Positions 35,792 to 45,937 are shown, counted from the first letter of the stretch. The stretch is DNA of 64,000 nt from Gemmatimonadaceae bacterium (GCA_030647905.1 JAUSJA010000014.1:1-64000), one strand, 5' to 3'. Program-made: numbers and translations. Notes: generated by a model from the sequence alone, not told the origin.

Positions 35792-37159
35792 CTATGCGTG
35801 TTCACGCGTGAGTGCGTAACGCTCGATCTTCTTGTAAAGGTTGGACCGCGGCATCTCCACCGCGCGCGCCGTCTCGGAAACGTTCCAGTCGAATTCGCGG
35901 AGCTTGCTCAGAAGATAAGCACGCTCGGCGGCTTCCTTGAACTCCTCGAATGTTCTGAGCGCCGTAAGACTTCCGAGGCCCATGTCGTCGGCCACTCGCG
36001 CTCCCGCCAGGCGGTCCACGTCCTTCGCCGTCAGTTCCGGACCCGTCGCAAGGATGAGCATTCTTTCCACCGTGTTGCGAAGCTCGCGCACATTTCCCGG
36101 CCAGTCGAGCGACATCAGGCGCTCGAGCGCGGACTCGCCGACCCGGCGCGGCGTGATTCCCTCGCGCTCGGAAAGAACAGAAACGAAATACTCCACGAGG
36201 TCGGGAATGTCCTCGCGATGCTCGCGCAGCGGCGGGACATGAATCGGGACGACGTTGAGACGGTAGTACAAATCCTCGCGGAAACGTCCGGCCGCGATCT
36301 CCTGCTCGAGATTCTTGTTCGTCGCGGCAACGACCCGCACGTCCACGGAGATGGGCTTGGAGCCGCCGATCCGTGTGATCACGTTGTCCTGCAGCACGCG
36401 CAGCACTTTCGCCTGCGCCGCCGTGCTCATGTCGCCGATCTCGTCGAGAAAAAGCGTCCCGCGATTGGCCTGCTCGAACTTCCCCGGGCGATCCGCGATC
36501 GCTCCCGTGAAGGAACCTTTCATGTGGCCAAACAGCTCGCTCTCGATCAGCTCGCCGGGAATCGCCGCGCAGTTGACCTCGACGAACGGCTTGTCCGCCC
36601 GCGTCGAGTGGCGATGAATCGCCCGCGCAACCAGCTCCTTGCCCGTTCCGTTCTCGCCGGTGATCAGCACCCGCGCCGGCGTCGCCCCGACCTTCCCGAT
36701 CTTCCCCACCAATGCGCGCATCACCGCTGAATCGCCGATTATCTCGTATGGCGAGCCGGTGACGTTGCGAAGTCTCGAGTTCTCCTCGCGCAGATTGAGG
36801 TGATCGAACACGTTGCGCAGCATCACGAGGATACGGTCCGTATCGAGCGGCTTTTCGAGGATCTCATAGGCGCCGAGCTGCGTCGCCTCGACTGCCGTGC
36901 GGATGGTCGCATGCCCGCTGATCATCACCACGGTAGCAATGGGATCGATCTCCCGGATCTTCTTCAGCGCCTCCATGCCGTCCATCCCCGCCATCTTCAC
37001 GTCCATGAAGACGAGGTTCGGCTTCCACTTCTGGTATTCCGCGATTCCCTCCGCAGCACTGGAAACGGCGCGCACTTCATAGCCCTCGTACTCGAGAAGC
37101 TGGCCGAGCGCTGCGCGGATTCCCCGCTCGTCGTCAACGACGAGAATGCGGCGGTTCAT
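35792..37159 (-). CDS. Sigma-54-dependent response regulator (NtrC family)
   Basis: 455 residues: receiver domain (1-120) with phospho-acceptor Asp in VFMDVKMAGMDGM, AAA+ domain (about 140-380) with Walker A TGENGTGKELVARAIH, the sigma-54 contact loop as GSFTGA (the usual motif is GAFTGA), and Walker B GTLFLDEIGDM, then a Fis-type HTH (about 410-450, ETARAVEMPRSNLYKKIERYAL). It needs sigma-54, which is not encoded here. No cognate histidine kinase is adjacent. Its ATG overlaps the stop of the upstream anchored-protein gene. Confidence 0.95.
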   Translation of the reverse strand: MNRRILVVDDERGIRAALGQLLEYEGYEVRAVSSAAEGIAEYQKWKPNLVFMDVKMAGMDGMEALKKIREIDPIATVVMISGHATIRTAVEATQLGAYEILEKPLDTDRILVMLRNVFDHLNLREENSRLRNVTGSPYEIIGDSAVMRALVGKIGKVGATPARVLITGENGTGKELVARAIHRHSTRADKPFVEVNCAAIPGELIESELFGHMKGSFTGAIADRPGKFEQANRGTLFLDEIGDMSTAAQAKVLRVLQDNVITRIGGSKPISVDVRVVAATNKNLEQEIAAGRFREDLYYRLNVVPIHVPPLREHREDIPDLVEYFVSVLSEREGITPRRVGESALERLMSLDWPGNVRELRNTVERMLILATGPELTAKDVDRLAGARVADDMGLGSLTALRTFEEFKEAAERAYLLSKLREFDWNVSETARAVEMPRSNLYKKIERYALTREHA

Positions 37160-37833
37160 TGCGTGTTCTTGTAGACTGTTATGCGCCCGTTCGCGATGCG
37201 CACGTCCCCGATGTATGCGGGCAGCTTCATCGGCAGCGCATCGGCCGCGAGGCCTTCAGGCATCGGTCCCTTCCTGATTCTTCTGACGAGGCGCGGAATG
37301 ATCGCCGACGGCACCGGGAACGCCCCGACCCTGACAGTCTTCACCTGGAATTCGCCGACTCCCGGACGCAGAACGTTAATGGTTCCCCCAAGCTGCACAG
37401 TATCGCGCTCGCCGAGCAATGCGCCCAGCGGACCGAGCACCCTTGTGCCACCGAAATCGCGGAGCGCGACGTTGGCGCGAACGTAAAGGCGATCGCCCTT
37501 GACGGACGACGAAATGTCCTGCGACGACGCCGGCAGCTGCTTCGCCACCGCGAGGAAGATGTAGGACGCAGCTTCCCCCGCCGTGAGATTGACGAAAACG
37601 GGGCCGCTCCGACGGGACAGAGACTCGACGCCGCGCTGGCCGCGCGTCGCCTTGTCAGCGGTGAGTGGCTCCCACCCGCCGGGAAGTCGAATCATCGAAG
37701 CAGTGTCCGCCGCTGGCGGACCGCCGGCATACCGCCGGTAGATCGCCTCGAGGCGATCACGGTTGAACCAAGCGAGGACGCCCAGCACGACAAGAATTAC
37801 GAGACAGCCAAGCCTGCGAAAACAGCCGAACAT
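37156..37833 (-). CDS. Small membrane-anchored protein of unknown function
   Basis: 225 residues. Residues 1-23 (MFGCFRRLGCLVILVVLGVLAWF) form an N-terminal anchor, with the remainder outside: a polar linker with an 'IRLPGGWEPLT' stretch and a C-terminal domain with several predicted strands ('LYVRANVALRDFGG', 'VQLGGTINVLRPGVGEFQVKTV', 'YIGDVRIANGRITVYKN'). The latter resembles lipid-binding tubular or AsmA-like strands, but I do not recognise the family. It is translationally coupled to the NtrC-type regulator (ATGA overlap), suggesting co-expression. Confidence 0.75.
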   Translation of the reverse strand: MFGCFRRLGCLVILVVLGVLAWFNRDRLEAIYRRYAGGPPAADTASMIRLPGGWEPLTADKATRGQRGVESLSRRSGPVFVNLTAGEAASYIFLAVAKQLPASSQDISSSVKGDRLYVRANVALRDFGGTRVLGPLGALLGERDTVQLGGTINVLRPGVGEFQVKTVRVGAFPVPSAIIPRLVRRIRKGPMPEGLAADALPMKLPAYIGDVRIANGRITVYKNTQ

Positions 37834-37937
37834 GTTGGGTCCACCCGTCGGGATTTGCGAGTGAGGGAATATCCCTGATCGGTGACGCGAAACAAAGGCC
37901 GCCGATCAATCCTCCTGGGCAAACCCCGAGCCGGATG

Positions 37938-40900
37938 TCAGCCTCCGGGCGGCCCCAACCTGCCCTGGCCTTCTCCGTCGCGCGGGCGCTGGAACGGTTC
38001 CTTCACTTCCTTCGGAACTTTCGCCCACTGCTCCGGCGTGAGAATGGCTTCCGCCTCCTTGATCGCCTTCTGCGCGATCGTACGCCCTTCCTGGATGCGC
38101 CCGCGCATCCGCATGCCGAGCTGCATCGGATCGGCGTTGCGCGCATCCGATCCCCCGAGTGTCTGCGCCAATGCGCCCACGAGAGTGTCAGCCTTCACCT
38201 GAAGCGAATCGCCCATCACCTGAAGCTTCGTCGTCTGCTCGGCCGTGAGATCGAGCTTGAGCGAATCGTTCAGATCGAGTATCTGCTGGAACGGATTCGG
38301 AACCGCGCGCGCCAGGCGCTCGCGGAAGTCGGCAACGCTCGGCCGTCCGCCGCCACGGCGTCCGAACACCGCATTCATCTGCTGTCGCGCGGGATCCATG
38401 CCGAGCGTGAGGCGCGCTTGCACCGCCAGCTGGAATGGAACCCGGAAAGCGTTCCGCGTCCCGTTCGCCGCGCCGAAATGCTCGTTCACCTGATAGATGA
38501 ATTGCCTTGACGCGGGATCGAAGCCCCGGACGTAGAGAAGCGTGCGATCGGGGAAAACGGGCTGCCCCCAGCCGCGGAGATTGTCTTTGCCGTGCAGGAG
38601 CTGGTCCATTCCGGTAAGCGTGTTGAGGCCGACGACCGAGATGGTCAGCTTTCTCTGCAGTCCGAAGCCGCTCGGCCGAAAATTGGCCTGCAGGTCGAAT
38701 GATGAAGACCAGGGAACGGAGCAGCTGTTGCGCGATGCGACCGACCCCATCTGGCCCGCGAGACACTCTCTCGCGCGCGCCGGAGCAGCGGCGAGAAGGC
38801 GCGACATTCCGTTGGCCAGAGCGGTATCCGGGGATAACGCCGGATCGAAGATGAAAGGCCGGTCGTTCCTGATGCCGTCGCCGTTGACATCGGCGCCGAC
38901 GATGGGAGTGAAGAATCCACCCGATGTCACACGCGCGATGGCGGTAAGCTCCACCGCCGGCTTGATCGGCCATGTGAACGTTCCGATCATCGAGTGACGC
39001 CGCTCCTGATCGCTCGTTGCACGCTCGGCCAGATTCGGATTGCCCGCGGTAGAGGCACCAGAGCCCCCACCGAACCCGCCGCCTCTGCCGCCTCCGCCAA
39101 ACGTCGAAACGCCCTGCGCCTCGTCCCTCGAGCGCGTATACGTATACGAGGCGTTGAAGATCATCGCCTTCATTGTGATTCCGTTGAAGCTAGCCGTGAG
39201 CTGACGCGTGCCCGACTCGAGATCCGAGTTGATCTGGCTGACGACTCCGAATTGGGGCTGCAACCTGGATCCCGTAAGTGCGACGGCTCCGGTCGAGGGA
39301 ACGATGGACGTCACCGGCGCGTAGACCGGCCGGTTGCCTTCGTTCGCGAGAGCGAATTTGGGCGTCGTGTCGAGATTGATGTCACGCGCGCTCGTCTGCG
39401 ATACTCCACGCGCGAACGACGCATCCACCGAGAAGTTGTATCGCTCGGCGAATCGCCGGTTGAATCCAAGCGAGCCGCGCCACGCGCGGGGCGCGCCGAA
39501 GTCGTCGCTGAATACCGTCACATTGCGGCGCTGGTTCCCGAACTGCTGACTCGAGCCGTTGCAGCTCGATGGAACGGCGAAGGGATCGTCCAGGAACAGC
39601 CGCCATTCCGAAGCGGGAACGGTCGAGCCCACGCACACTATCTGCGACTGCCCGTTGCTCAGTCCATTCGCGTCGGCGGCGGACGCGAAAAGCTGCGAGG
39701 GGGCCCTGCCCCGGAACTCGCCGAAACCGCCGCGAATGCTGCCGAGCGCGGGACCGTTCTGAGACGCGCCATAGTTATAGGTGAAACCGACGCGCGGGCT
39801 CAGGTGTGTTTCCGTCGGGAACCGGTCCGTGCGCGCGCCGAACAGCGAGTCAATGGCCGGATTCAGCTCCGGGGCGTCAGGATACGCCGAGGTCTCCAGA
39901 CGGGCGCCGTAGGTGAACTGAAGGCGCGGCGATTTGCGCCATGAGTCGCCGAGGTAAACGGCGCCGTTGATGCTGCGGGCATTCCTGTCGCGACTGGAAA
40001 GCGTGCGGGTGAACATCGCCGGGCGGCCCGCCTCGAAGTCGGCCAGCGAGTTGAATGTGAACGTCCCCAGCGCATTGGTGAACGAGCCGTTCTCGCTTCT
40101 CTCCTCGTTGAGGAGTCCGCCGAGCTTGATGCGGTGCGCGGCGTTCTTCGACACCCGCGAGATCTCGTCGCTCAACTCGGTGAGTCGGCTGCGCGACTCC
40201 TGCGGGAGCGAGGGATTGACGCCGAACTGCAGAGTCGAGACGCCGAGCGACCCGTCGGGAAGATTCGACGCGACCGTCACGCGGCCTGAGGGAACGCGCA
40301 GATACGGATCGGTGTTTCTCGAATCCACTGACGAATAGGCGCGCAGCTCGTTGATCAGCGAAGCCCAGTGAGACGTGAGCGTAATCATGCCACCGCCGCC
40401 CGAGCCTCTGGCGTTGCCGCCGCTGTGAGGCACCGCAAACGGCGAGATGCGGCTCGCGTCCTGGACGGATCCACGCCAGTCGCCGCGAAGCATGAGACTG
40501 TGCGCTTCCCCGAGGCTGTAGTCCACGCGAACGAGCGCCGAGGCATTGTTGTTGAGCCGCTCCTCGGGGATGATCGGCGACGTCGGCTGCAAGCCGAACC
40601 TGTCCAGCAGCCCGATGAACCGCGCGACCGAGTCGCCGTTGGTACCGATGCGCTCGAGCGCGAGCGGATCAGCGGCGAGAAGCGACTGGAGCGGGTCGGT
40701 GCGCCGCGTGTACGAAACGGCGCCGAATGTGAACAGCTTGTTCTTGATGACCGGCCCGCCGAACCCGCCGCTAATCTGGTTCTGTGTGTACTTCTGCGAG
40801 AACGTGTTCTCCGGATCGTCCACAAATTCAAGCGACGGATCGCGAAGCGAGTAGTTCACGGCTCCCTGGAATACATTCGTGCCGCCGCGCGTCGTGCTGG

Positions 40901-41603
40901 CGACCTGTCCGCCGGTGAACTGCCCGCGCGCGACGTCGTAGGTGCTGGTGATGACGCGCGTGTTGCGGACGGCTTCCTGGGGCACGCTTCCCGAACCGAA
41001 CGTGAGTCCGTCGAGCGTGAGACTGTTCTGATTCGCCGGCTGACCGCCGACGGAGAAGGAGGCGGAGGTCGAATCCGTGGCGGCGACGCCGATGACGCCC
41101 GGTGCCAGCGTCGCGAGGGCGTTCAGGTCACCGGCCTCTATTGGCAATCGGTTGACGAGACCAGGCGGAAGTCCCCTTTCGGTCGAGCCGGCCTCGGGCC
41201 GTTGTCCCTGCCCCTGGCGGTTGGGAGCGGCCCGGACCTGCACGCTCTGAAGCACGGTGGCGGTGCGGCCCATCACGACATCGCGCACAAGACGGTCCTC
41301 GTCCGATTGCCGGGCGAGGTTGAAATTCTGCGGCGCGTATCCGATGTAGGTGACCTGCACTCTGTACGTGCCGCCGCCATCAGGAAAGAGAATGGTGTAC
41401 CGTCCGTCCGCATCGGTCGCCCTGGAGCGCGTGATCTGCGTTTCGGTGGACGTCACTGATACCCTGGCCCCCGCGACCGGAGTGCCCTCGGGAGAAGTCA
41501 CGCGGCCCATGATGATATCGGTGGTGGATCCCACCTGGGCACGAAGGGATACGGGGACGAGCAGCATGGCGCAGAGCAGCGCGAGCCGGGACAGAAGCTT
41601 CAT
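37938..41603 (-). CDS. TonB-dependent receptor with N-terminal carboxypeptidase-regulatory-like domain and C-terminal helical tail
   Basis: 1221 residues. A signal peptide (about 1-22) is followed by a CarboxypepD_reg-like Ig domain (IIMGRVTSPEGTPVAGARV, about 30-110), a plug with 'LNALATLAPGVIGV' and 'NQNSLTLDGLTFGSG', and a long barrel of the OmpA-related Oar type. The barrel appears to end near residue 1070 (LAVQARLTLGMD). About 150 further residues are helical and include LTAEQ (about 1123) and LTPEQ (about 1188), a Spy/CpxP-like LTxxQ pattern. Ligand unknown. It probably takes up a large substrate or acts in adhesion. Confidence 0.88.
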   Translation of the reverse strand: MKLLSRLALLCAMLLVPVSLRAQVGSTTDIIMGRVTSPEGTPVAGARVSVTSTETQITRSRATDADGRYTILFPDGGGTYRVQVTYIGYAPQNFNLARQSDEDRLVRDVVMGRTATVLQSVQVRAAPNRQGQGQRPEAGSTERGLPPGLVNRLPIEAGDLNALATLAPGVIGVAATDSTSASFSVGGQPANQNSLTLDGLTFGSGSVPQEAVRNTRVITSTYDVARGQFTGGQVASTTRGGTNVFQGAVNYSLRDPSLEFVDDPENTFSQKYTQNQISGGFGGPVIKNKLFTFGAVSYTRRTDPLQSLLAADPLALERIGTNGDSVARFIGLLDRFGLQPTSPIIPEERLNNNASALVRVDYSLGEAHSLMLRGDWRGSVQDASRISPFAVPHSGGNARGSGGGGMITLTSHWASLINELRAYSSVDSRNTDPYLRVPSGRVTVASNLPDGSLGVSTLQFGVNPSLPQESRSRLTELSDEISRVSKNAAHRIKLGGLLNEERSENGSFTNALGTFTFNSLADFEAGRPAMFTRTLSSRDRNARSINGAVYLGDSWRKSPRLQFTYGARLETSAYPDAPELNPAIDSLFGARTDRFPTETHLSPRVGFTYNYGASQNGPALGSIRGGFGEFRGRAPSQLFASAADANGLSNGQSQIVCVGSTVPASEWRLFLDDPFAVPSSCNGSSQQFGNQRRNVTVFSDDFGAPRAWRGSLGFNRRFAERYNFSVDASFARGVSQTSARDINLDTTPKFALANEGNRPVYAPVTSIVPSTGAVALTGSRLQPQFGVVSQINSDLESGTRQLTASFNGITMKAMIFNASYTYTRSRDEAQGVSTFGGGGRGGGFGGGSGASTAGNPNLAERATSDQERRHSMIGTFTWPIKPAVELTAIARVTSGGFFTPIVGADVNGDGIRNDRPFIFDPALSPDTALANGMSRLLAAAPARARECLAGQMGSVASRNSCSVPWSSSFDLQANFRPSGFGLQRKLTISVVGLNTLTGMDQLLHGKDNLRGWGQPVFPDRTLLYVRGFDPASRQFIYQVNEHFGAANGTRNAFRVPFQLAVQARLTLGMDPARQQMNAVFGRRGGGRPSVADFRERLARAVPNPFQQILDLNDSLKLDLTAEQTTKLQVMGDSLQVKADTLVGALAQTLGGSDARNADPMQLGMRMRGRIQEGRTIAQKAIKEAEAILTPEQWAKVPKEVKEPFQRPRDGEGQGRLGPPGG

Positions 41604-41731
41604 CGTTCTCGATTGATGACAGGGAAGCGCCTCGAGGGCGGATAACCAGCTTACGCGGTGCTCGCCCCGGTTGTTGTGACCGACGCGAGGTGCGGGCGAA
41701 GCCGCGCTGCGCCGGTTAGTTTTTTCGACAG

Positions 41732-43135
41732 ATGAGCGACGCCGCCCTTCCCCGCCAGACCTTTTTCAATCGCGTAGCGCTGCCGGTCTTCTCGTGGGGC
41801 CTGCCGTTCCATAGCCTCGTTGTTGCCGTGCTCTTCGGCGGCGTGGGAATGGCCGCCGGCACCGTGCGCGGATTCGCAGCGTGGAAAGAGGCAGCCGTCA
41901 TCGGCCTCGTCGTGCTGGTCATACTGCGCGCGGCGACCGGCAAGGGTCCGCGCGTCGCCGTGTCGTGGGTGGATCTCGCCGTCGGCTCGCTCCTGATGAT
42001 CGCGTTCGCGTTCCTGATCGGCGGAAAGGCACTTCTTCAGATCGAGCTTCCGTCGGGGACGGAGCTCTACGGAATTCGCGACATCGCGTTCTTCCTGCTG
42101 CTTTACTTCGTCGGCAGAGCGAGCCCGGAGATAGCGGACGACCCGCAGACCCTTCGCCGCCTCTATATCATCGCGCTTCTCTCGAGCGCGATCGCCATCG
42201 TCGAATGGTTTCTCGTCACGCCCGACATGCTCGTGCTGCTCGGCGTCGCGTCCTATTTCCAGGATTTCCTGAACGTTGCCGCGTTCACCGCCGGGAACGA
42301 ATACGGCCTGCCGATGAACTACTGGACGCGAATCGGCAACGTCGAGATGCAGCGCGCGGGATCCATTTACCTCTCGAGCCAGGGATTCGCCGTTCCGTTC
42401 CTGATTCTTCTCCCGGCCGCCACGGCGTACGTGTTTGGCGCGGCGAAGCGGCTGACACTCTCGATGAAGATCGAGTACGCGATCATCTGGACAGGGCTGC
42501 TGCTGAGCATTACGCGAATGACGATCCTCGTCTGCGCCATCCAGCTCGTGCTCGTCATCCTCATGCTGAGGAAGCCCGAGTGGGCCGTCGCCGGCCTGGT
42601 GGTCGGCTGCCTCTCGGTAGTCGTAGGGATGGCTTTCGTGCCGGGGCTGCCTGGCTTCATCTGGGATACGCTGACGTGGCAGACCGGCAGCAGCGCATCG
42701 CACGTGAAAGACTGGAGCAAGGGTTTCGAGGCCTTTTTCGAGCATCCGTGGGGCGCGGGGCTCGGCACAACCGACCAGTCCGCGGTGCGGTTTGGACTCG
42801 AGCCACTCACCGCCGACAACGGCTACTTCAAGTACGCCGTCGAGCTCGGCATCGAAGGTCTCGTCGCGCTCCTCGCCGTCTTCGCCGGGATATTCATGAA
42901 GTCTTTCCAGGTCGCACGGCGCGCGAGCACGCTCAACCGGCGACTGCTCGGAACCGTGGTCCTGTTCACGACGATCGGTGTGATGCTCAACGCCACGACC
43001 GGAGTGGTCTTCAACGCGCTGGTCCTGTCATATCTCTACTTCTGGTTCGCCGGCGTGATAGTTACCGTCGCCCAGCGCGATCCCGCCGCGCAGCCGGCGC
43101 CACAGCCGCAGCCCCTCGAACTCGCGCCGGCGTGA
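41732..43135 (+). CDS. O-antigen ligase-like polysaccharide polymerase (Wzy_C type)
   Basis: 467 residues with about 11 to 12 membrane segments and one larger periplasmic loop (roughly 275-340) with 'FEAFFEHPWGAGLGTTDQSAVRFG' and 'DNGYFKYAVELGIEGLVALL'. The latter is the H/GxG...NxYLxxxxExGxxG-like signature of the O-antigen ligase/Wzy_C family. Such enzymes join or polymerise undecaprenol-linked oligosaccharides. The C-terminus is Pro/Gln-rich and cytosolic. It is divergent from the TonB receptor and overlaps the methyltransferase gene by four bases. Confidence 0.85.
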   Translation: MSDAALPRQTFFNRVALPVFSWGLPFHSLVVAVLFGGVGMAAGTVRGFAAWKEAAVIGLVVLVILRAATGKGPRVAVSWVDLAVGSLLMIAFAFLIGGKALLQIELPSGTELYGIRDIAFFLLLYFVGRASPEIADDPQTLRRLYIIALLSSAIAIVEWFLVTPDMLVLLGVASYFQDFLNVAAFTAGNEYGLPMNYWTRIGNVEMQRAGSIYLSSQGFAVPFLILLPAATAYVFGAAKRLTLSMKIEYAIIWTGLLLSITRMTILVCAIQLVLVILMLRKPEWAVAGLVVGCLSVVVGMAFVPGLPGFIWDTLTWQTGSSASHVKDWSKGFEAFFEHPWGAGLGTTDQSAVRFGLEPLTADNGYFKYAVELGIEGLVALLAVFAGIFMKSFQVARRASTLNRRLLGTVVLFTTIGVMLNATTGVVFNALVLSYLYFWFAGVIVTVAQRDPAAQPAPQPQPLELAPA

Positions 43136-43833
43136 CTTCCGGCAGACGGCCGGCCGCGTCAGCCGCCGGCGGTTCGCTGATAAAATCGCTTGCCGACAAC
43201 AGCGACGCGGCGTCGCTCGCAACCCGCATGCGACGCGCGCGGTTCGCGCTGTTCCTGTCGCTGCTGGCGAGGCTCGAAGGCCACGTCGAAGTCCTCGACA
43301 TCGGCGGAACGCAGGAGTTCTGGACCCTGATGACCGGCGGTGATCCCGGCGACGTCCGGGTCACGCTCCTCAACATCGCACGCCAGCAGGTGACGTCGCC
43401 GAAGTTCGTCAGCGCGGTCGGCGACGCGCGAGCCATGCCCCAGTTCGATGACCGATCGTTCGACGTCGTCTTCTCCAACTCGGTGATCGAGCACGTGGGG
43501 AGCTACCAGGATCAGCGCCGCATGGCGGACGAAGTGCAACGCGTCGGGAAGCACTACTTCGTTCAGACTCCGAACAAGCGCTTCCCTCTGGAGCCGCACT
43601 TTCTCGTCCCCTGGTTTCAGTATCTGCCGTCCACGGTTCGCGCCTGGATGGTGAACCGGTTCGACGTGGGGTGGTACAAGCGCATTCCCGAGCTTGCCGC
43701 GGCGCGGGCGGAGGTGGATTCGATCCAGCTGCTCACCCGGAAACGATTCACTGCGCTTTTTCCGAGCGCGACGATTCATATCGAAAAGCTGGGCGGGCTC
43801 GCGAAGTCCTTCGTGGCTTACGGCGGCTGGTAG
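43132..43833 (+). CDS. SAM-dependent methyltransferase (class I, type 11-like)
   Basis: 233 residues from GTG 43132 (GTGA overlap with the preceding stop). Motif I is EVLDIGGTQEFW, an imperfect GxGxG; 'FDDRSFDVVFSNSVIEHVGSY' is the motif IV/V region typical of Methyltransf_11. The C-terminal half is aromatic (HFLVPWFQYLP) and basic, common in methyltransferases of polysaccharide clusters. With the O-antigen ligase-like gene it probably modifies a surface glycan (inference). Confidence 0.85.
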   Translation: MTSGRRPAASAAGGSLIKSLADNSDAASLATRMRRARFALFLSLLARLEGHVEVLDIGGTQEFWTLMTGGDPGDVRVTLLNIARQQVTSPKFVSAVGDARAMPQFDDRSFDVVFSNSVIEHVGSYQDQRRMADEVQRVGKHYFVQTPNKRFPLEPHFLVPWFQYLPSTVRAWMVNRFDVGWYKRIPELAAARAEVDSIQLLTRKRFTALFPSATIHIEKLGGLAKSFVAYGGW

Positions 43834-43854
43834 CAAGCTCCGGCCGACACCGGA

Positions 43855-45192
43855 TCAGGAACCGATCGCGACGCGCAGATGACGAGTGGCTTCGGCGAGC
43901 GCTTCGGTGGCCAGAGCGCAGAGCTGAGTCCTGCTTCCGGCGCGAACGATCTTCAGGGCCGCTTCGCGGCTGAAGCCGACGCGATACGGACGGTGCGCGG
44001 TGAGCGCCTCGTAGATGTCGGCGACACAGAGAATCCTCGCCGGGAGGTCCAGCTCCTCACCTTTCACGCCCCATGGATAGCCGGTTCCGTCCAGCTTCTC
44101 GTGGTGCAGCGCCGCGGTGCGCGCGAAGCCCGAGAACGCACCGACTCGCTGAAGTATCTCCCACGTGAACAGCGGGTGCCGCTGCATCTCTGCCCGCTCG
44201 TCCATCGTCATCGGCCCCGCCTTGTCGAGTATCGCCGACGCAACTCCAAGCTTGCCGATATCGTGCAGCAGAGCTGCGCGATTGATCACCGATACCTCGC
44301 GCCTCTCGAAGCCGAGCTCGTACGCCGTAGCGCGGGCGTACTTCGCAACATTGGTCGAATGCTGATATGTGTACGACGACTTCGCGTCAATGATCTCGGC
44401 GAAAGCGCGGGCTACTTCGTCGAGGCCCTTGTCGTCCACGTACCGCGTGTGCTGCTGCGGCTCGAGTGCGAGGGCCATGGACATCGCGTCCGGAGAAAGA
44501 AGCGCCTCCCACCAATCCGTATCCTCGCGCCAGCTGCGGGCGATGCGGACCAGCGTCGGATCGAACCACTCCCCGCTCCGCTCGCGGGCCATGCGGAGAG
44601 CGCGAAACAGTCCGCGCTGCGTGTGAAATGCATCGAGAGTCTGCGCCAGCAGGATTATCCGGGAGAATATGGGGATCTCGTGCCCGATCCTTCCCTCCGG
44701 CGCGCCGGTTCCGTCCCAGTGCTCGTCAATACACCGAATGGCTTCGGCTGTAGCTGTCGAAAAGCCCATTCTCAGCGCCATGCTCTCGCCTCGCTCGGCC
44801 CGCGAGAGCGAACGCCGCAAGGGAGCAGAGCGGGAGTGCGATCGGCCGAGGATCGTTCCGACGCTGCCGCGAACGACACTGCTTCCGGCCGAGCGGGCGG
44901 ATTTCAGGGCCGTCAGCGTTCACTGCTGTATCGAGGCGAAACTCACGCGCTGTTTCTGCGCCGGCTCGTCGGCACTCACGACTTCATCAACACGCGACGC
45001 ACCCGCCGAGCCCGAGTCCTTGAGCCAGAGCGCCCCGTAGAGAGCGACGCGATCGAATACCGGCAGGTCGAGCTCTTCCGCGAGCCGCATCCCTATGATG
45101 CACGTGCGGACCGTGTGGCCGACGGACTGCCCTTCGGTCAGGTCGAGAGCGCGCGACATCGCGGCGAGGACTTCGGACAACGCCACGTGCAC
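43855..45192 (-). pseudogene. HD-GYP double-domain protein interrupted by an in-frame TGA
   Basis: One frame from about GTG 45192 to 43855, broken only by TGA at 44922-44920. Before the stop it encodes 'ALSEVLAAMSRALDLTEGQSVGHTVRTCIIGMRLAEELD' and a KDSG motif; after it come EHWDGTGAPEGR, HDIGKLG and HHEKLDGTGYP, the HD-GYP signature. The residues around the stop (...FASIQQ*TLTALKSA) align with the place where relatives usually carry Trp, so TGG to TGA is the simplest change. A downstream restart (ATG 44778 or TTG 44820) could still give the HD-GYP half. HD-GYP enzymes hydrolyse cyclic di-GMP. The true start could be any of three closely spaced GTG codons near 45192. Confidence 0.8.
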
Positions 45193-45452
45193 CACGGCCG
45201 CCTGGGCGGCAGGCGTTTCCTGGTGCAGCGGATTTTGCCTCGACGGGACAGAACCAGCCAGGATCAAAGTGGACCCATGCGTTGAGAAGGACTTCGGGAT
45301 CTCATGAGAGCGCGACGGTTGGCCCTCGCGCATCACATTGACGCGCCAGCGGGCGGCGCGTTTCGGAACGCCAGTTCGAGAGCGAGCGATCCCCTCACGC
45401 GCGGTTGGCTGTTACGGGCCCTCGGCCGATATCCTTTTTTTCGCCTGCCGGA

Positions 45453-45935
45453 TCAGCTTCCCGGGACAGGCGGCCTGTACCGGAGAGCTTCTGCGATGTG
45501 CAGCTCGGCCACCGAGGGGGAGTCATCCATGTCGGCGATTGTCCGCGCCACCTTCAGGACGCGATGGTACCCGCGCGCGGAAAGCGACAGCGAGGTTGCC
45601 GCCGTCTGGAGCAATCCGCGCGCGGCCGGGGCGATGCCGCCGTGCTCGTCGAGCCACCGCCCCGGCGCGTGAGCGTTGCAGCCAACGCCATGCAAGCGCG
45701 CGAACCTCCGCTGCTGCCGGCCCCGCGCAGCCCCTACGCGGGCGCGGATGGCGGCGGTCGTTTCTCCGGCGGCCGGCGAGCTCAAGTCGCGCAGAGCCAC
45801 GGGGCCGACGGTCACCCGCATGTCGATCCGGTCAGCCAGCGGACCTGACATGCGGCGACCGTATCGCTCGACTTCCGACGCAGGACAGACACATCGCCCG
45901 GAAGGATCGCCGAAGCGCCCGCACGGACACCCTTG
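45453..45935 (-). pseudogene. comM: comM 3' remnant (YifB-type Mg-chelatase-like AAA ATPase)
   Basis: About 160 codons of the C-terminal part of a ~500-aa ComM. The frame shows GCPCGRFGDPSGRC with its Cys pairs, MSGPLADRIDMRV (sensor/arginine region), GETTAAIRARVGAARGRQ, and the C-terminal LSARGYHRVLKVARTIADM and HIAEALRYRP blocks. Similarity stops a few codons before the CPCG motif, where an unrelated HTH gene begins in the opposite direction. The Walker A and B regions are absent, so the product cannot act as a helicase loader. The break marks the left edge of the accessory island. Confidence 0.88.
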
Positions 45936-45937
45936 CG

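Noticed and set aside
34394-36730. Plus-strand open frame of 778 codons opposite aldehyde dehydrogenase and the NtrC-type regulator
   Set aside because: It spans two well-supported genes on the other strand, and its product is His/Arg-rich without any recognisable motif.
35792-37159. GSFTGA in place of GAFTGA as a defect of the sigma-54 activator
   Set aside because: Ser at this position is a frequent natural variant, so loss of function is not implied.
44920-44922. Selenocysteine or recoded TGA in the HD-GYP gene
   Set aside because: The aligned position is normally Trp, no SECIS-like hairpin was evident, and TGA terminates many genes in the window.
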